From positions 334,209-398,208 of the forward strand of contig CAJTNG010000002.1 in NCBI GenBank assembly GCA_910577745.1: 64,000 bases of DNA. Reading direction: 5' to 3'. Shown piece by piece: positions 63,955-64,000 of the stretch. Numbering within the stretch: the first letter of the stretch is position 1; every line of letters begins with the position of its first letter. The DNA is from an uncultured Anaeroplasmataceae bacterium. Lineage in GTDB: Bacteria > Bacillota_I > Bacilli_A > Acholeplasmatales > Anaeroplasmataceae. The notes under the pieces were generated by a model. The model searched no databases, had not been told where the DNA came from, and saw only the letters and a program-made list of their open reading frames with translations. The position numbers were made by a program, and so were the translations under genes.

Positions 63955-63978
63955 CCGCACGTCTAACGTGCGGTTTTT
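63955..63978 (+). terminator. Hairpin with T-run at the window end
   Basis: CCGCACG-TCTAA-CGTGCGG followed by TTTTT. It reads as a rightward terminator, yet the only gene to its left is on the other strand; it may belong to a short unseen transcript. Confidence 0.5.
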
Positions 63979-64000
63979 ACGCTCCCCTATAAGGGCTTCT

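Overview
The window is A+T-rich bacterial chromosome with Firmicutes-style ribosome-binding sites. Rubrerythrin and an FprA-type flavodiiron protein suggest an anaerobe. YabP/YabQ homologues and the tmk-holB-yaaT-trmN6-rsmI gene order place it among low-GC Gram-positives. Lipoproteins with InlB-type repeats, a secreted pectate lyase and a giant Rhs protein fit a host- or plant-fibre-associated member of the Bacilli/Erysipelotrichia side of the phylum. That placement is inference; no rRNA is present.

Positions 1 to about 13,340 are an integrated mobile element abutting the 3' end of a tRNA-Gly(GCC). At its right end are a tyrosine integrase and a small HTH regulator (both +). Leftward from about 11.4 kb runs a chain of mostly small, coupled genes: a membrane protein, a coiled-coil protein, a DUF3846-like protein, a topoisomerase VI-A/Spo11-like Toprim protein, a zinc-ribbon protein, an SSB-like OB-fold protein and many unknowns. 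A second leftward unit holds a winged-helix-type protein, a Zot/pI-like membrane ATPase and a surface protein anchored at both ends. That trio resembles a filamentous-phage morphogenesis module, but a conjugative-type element is not excluded. The left end lies outside the window. Between the units sits a type I toxin-antitoxin-like locus with a 26-residue hydrophobic peptide. The element is rich in non-coding structure: three look-alike multi-hairpin cassettes, a leader with mutually exclusive hairpins, a 48-bp repeat at two promoters, and a loop in one leader that is perfectly complementary over 13 nt to the terminator arm of the other leader.

From 13.5 kb the sequence reads as host chromosome: rubrerythrin; an Rhs polymorphic-toxin locus (15-20.5 kb) with a candidate immunity gene and a decayed neighbouring ORF; two unknown genes; an S66 peptidase; a hemolysin-III-family protein; a heterodimeric ABC exporter divergent from a LysR regulator; yabP-yabQ; a flavodiiron protein; and a PreP-like M16 peptidase. 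The block at 33.4-38.4 kb is housekeeping (thioredoxin-like, rsmI, trmN6-like, yaaT/PSP1, holB, tmk). Then come membrane and unknown proteins, a lone CBM20 protein, an aldehyde dehydrogenase and a PAP2 phosphatase.

The right part (43-64 kb) holds a 1379-residue InlB-repeat lipoprotein, rpsI/rplM, a PPOX-like protein, a zinc-ribbon membrane protein, murA, a metallophosphoesterase, glnA, an apbE / NusG-domain-II / Gx-transporter operon, a second InlB-repeat lipoprotein carrying a pectate lyase domain, cardiolipin synthase with a two-component system, and a multi-TM protein.
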